DNA from: CANKHA01 sp963731585
GTDB lineage: Bacteria > Pseudomonadota > Alphaproteobacteria > Rhizobiales > Xanthobacteraceae
DNA: 64,000 nt
Direction of reading: 5' to 3'
NCBI GenBank assembly: GCA_963731585.1
Contig: CAVSWC010000003.1
Coordinates: 310,001-374,000 of the forward strand
Shown here: positions 63,683-64,000 of the stretch, piece by piece
Layout: each line of letters begins with the position of its first letter
Numbering within the stretch: position 1 is the first letter of the stretch
Notes under the pieces: model-generated
Told to the model about the DNA's origin: nothing
The model's input: only the letters and a program-made list of their open reading frames with translations
Databases searched by the model: none
Program-made: the position numbers and the translations under genes

Positions 63683-64000
63683 TCATGCGAACCTCGCGCC
63701 CTTGGCGATGTTCGACGTCGCGGCCCATTCGCCGGCTTCGATCTTCTTGCCCTCGGGCGGCTGCACGCGGGTGAGCTTGAAACGGCCGTCGGCGCAGACC
63801 ACGGTGACGCCATCGGCTTCCACCGCGACAATCTCGCCGAGCTTGCCGGCGATGCCTTTGGGATTTTTCGCCGGCAGCGGCTGGGCCTCGAAAATCTTGA
63901 TGGCCTTGCCGTCGAGCGTGGACCAGGCGCCGGGCGCCGGATTGCAGCCGCGGATCAGCCGATCGATCTGTTCCCAGGGCTTGCCCCAGTCGATCTTGGC
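63683..64000 (-). CDS. Formyltransferase family protein, C-terminal part (runs off the right edge)
   Basis: 106 codons in frame to base 64000, ending TGA at 63683. IDRLIRGCNPAPGAWSTLDG is the C-terminal domain signature of methionyl-tRNA formyltransferase-type proteins (Fmt), and GEIVAVEADGVTVVCADGRF with KLTRVQPPEGKKIEAGE follows. The catalytic N-terminal domain with its SLLP motif lies outside the window. Fmt itself, or a related 10-formyl-THF-using formyltransferase, is possible; it would use the product of Fhs. Convergence of function with fhs is noted by adjacency. Confidence 0.75.
   Translation of the reverse strand, partial: AKIDWGKPWEQIDRLIRGCNPAPGAWSTLDGKAIKIFEAQPLPAKNPKGIAGKLGEIVAVEADGVTVVCADGRFKLTRVQPPEGKKIEAGEWAATSNIAKGARFA

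Overview
The window is GC-rich chromosomal DNA from an alphaproteobacterium of the order Hyphomicrobiales (Rhizobiales), most like the Bradyrhizobium / Rhodopseudomonas / Xanthobacteraceae side. The evidence is the gene content (CpdR, DUF459 and DUF3297 proteins, a Bug/Tct transporter, an NAD-linked FdsGBA formate dehydrogenase). RNA elements typical of the group point the same way: a suhB/MmgR-type sRNA beside hisN, a ROSE-like thermometer ahead of an Hsp20 gene and a speF-type leader ahead of a group IV decarboxylase. Many small palindromic repeats lie between genes. No phage, insertion sequence, CRISPR array or rRNA was found. One tRNA gene (Val-GAC) is present.

Layout. 1-5 kb: end of a TPR protein, a tripartite tricarboxylate transporter (tctC-tctB-tctA), a beta-propeller protein and rpmJ. 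5-6.5 kb: a chimeric DUF2383/RES relic, a Tyr-rich exported protein and tRNA-Val. 6.5-11 kb: cpdR, an N-formylglutamate amidohydrolase, the sRNA, hisN, a lysophospholipase and hsp20. 12-18 kb: gltB-gltD glutamate synthase behind a 21-bp palindrome. 18-26.5 kb: envelope functions (SGNH hydrolase, two MltB-type transglycosylases, galU, an outer-membrane barrel, kdsD). 26.5-30.6 kb: an ArsR-SRPBCC-GyrI operon with a long operator, then nfeD, SPFH and hemH with a second hemH 3' relic. 30.6-38 kb: indolepyruvate:ferredoxin oxidoreductase divergent from a cobalt-type nitrile hydratase operon, then a NicO/DUF1007 metal transport pair. 38-45 kb: gamma-glutamyltransferase, an M3 oligopeptidase, an ornithine/lysine decarboxylase and a DUF6600 protein with a (DR)17 tract. 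45-53 kb: a Zur-type zinc ABC operon, kdgK and eda (Entner-Doudoroff), a sulfotransferase-like protein, a permease and crcB. 53-64 kb: bioB, small proteins, the formate module (fdsGB fused, fdsA, a divergent LysR regulator), fhs and a formyltransferase C-terminus.

How genes work together. FdsGBA oxidises formate to CO2 with NAD+, while Fhs ligates formate to tetrahydrofolate and the Fmt-like protein uses the formyl group, so the right end is a formate/C1 node. KdgK and Eda make and split KDPG. ZnuABC and possibly DUF1007/NicO handle metal ions; the cobalt-type nitrile hydratase nearby is a possible client.

A striking property is that about 35 conserved reading frames or frame segments are broken, and every break I could resolve is one extra base (+1), never a lost base. 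Twenty-three of them fall between 20.4 and 36.7 kb. I give these genes their full restored extents and list the break points. Sequence or consensus error is the simplest explanation, but the uniform polarity deserves checking against reads. All calls are by reading alone; no database search was run.
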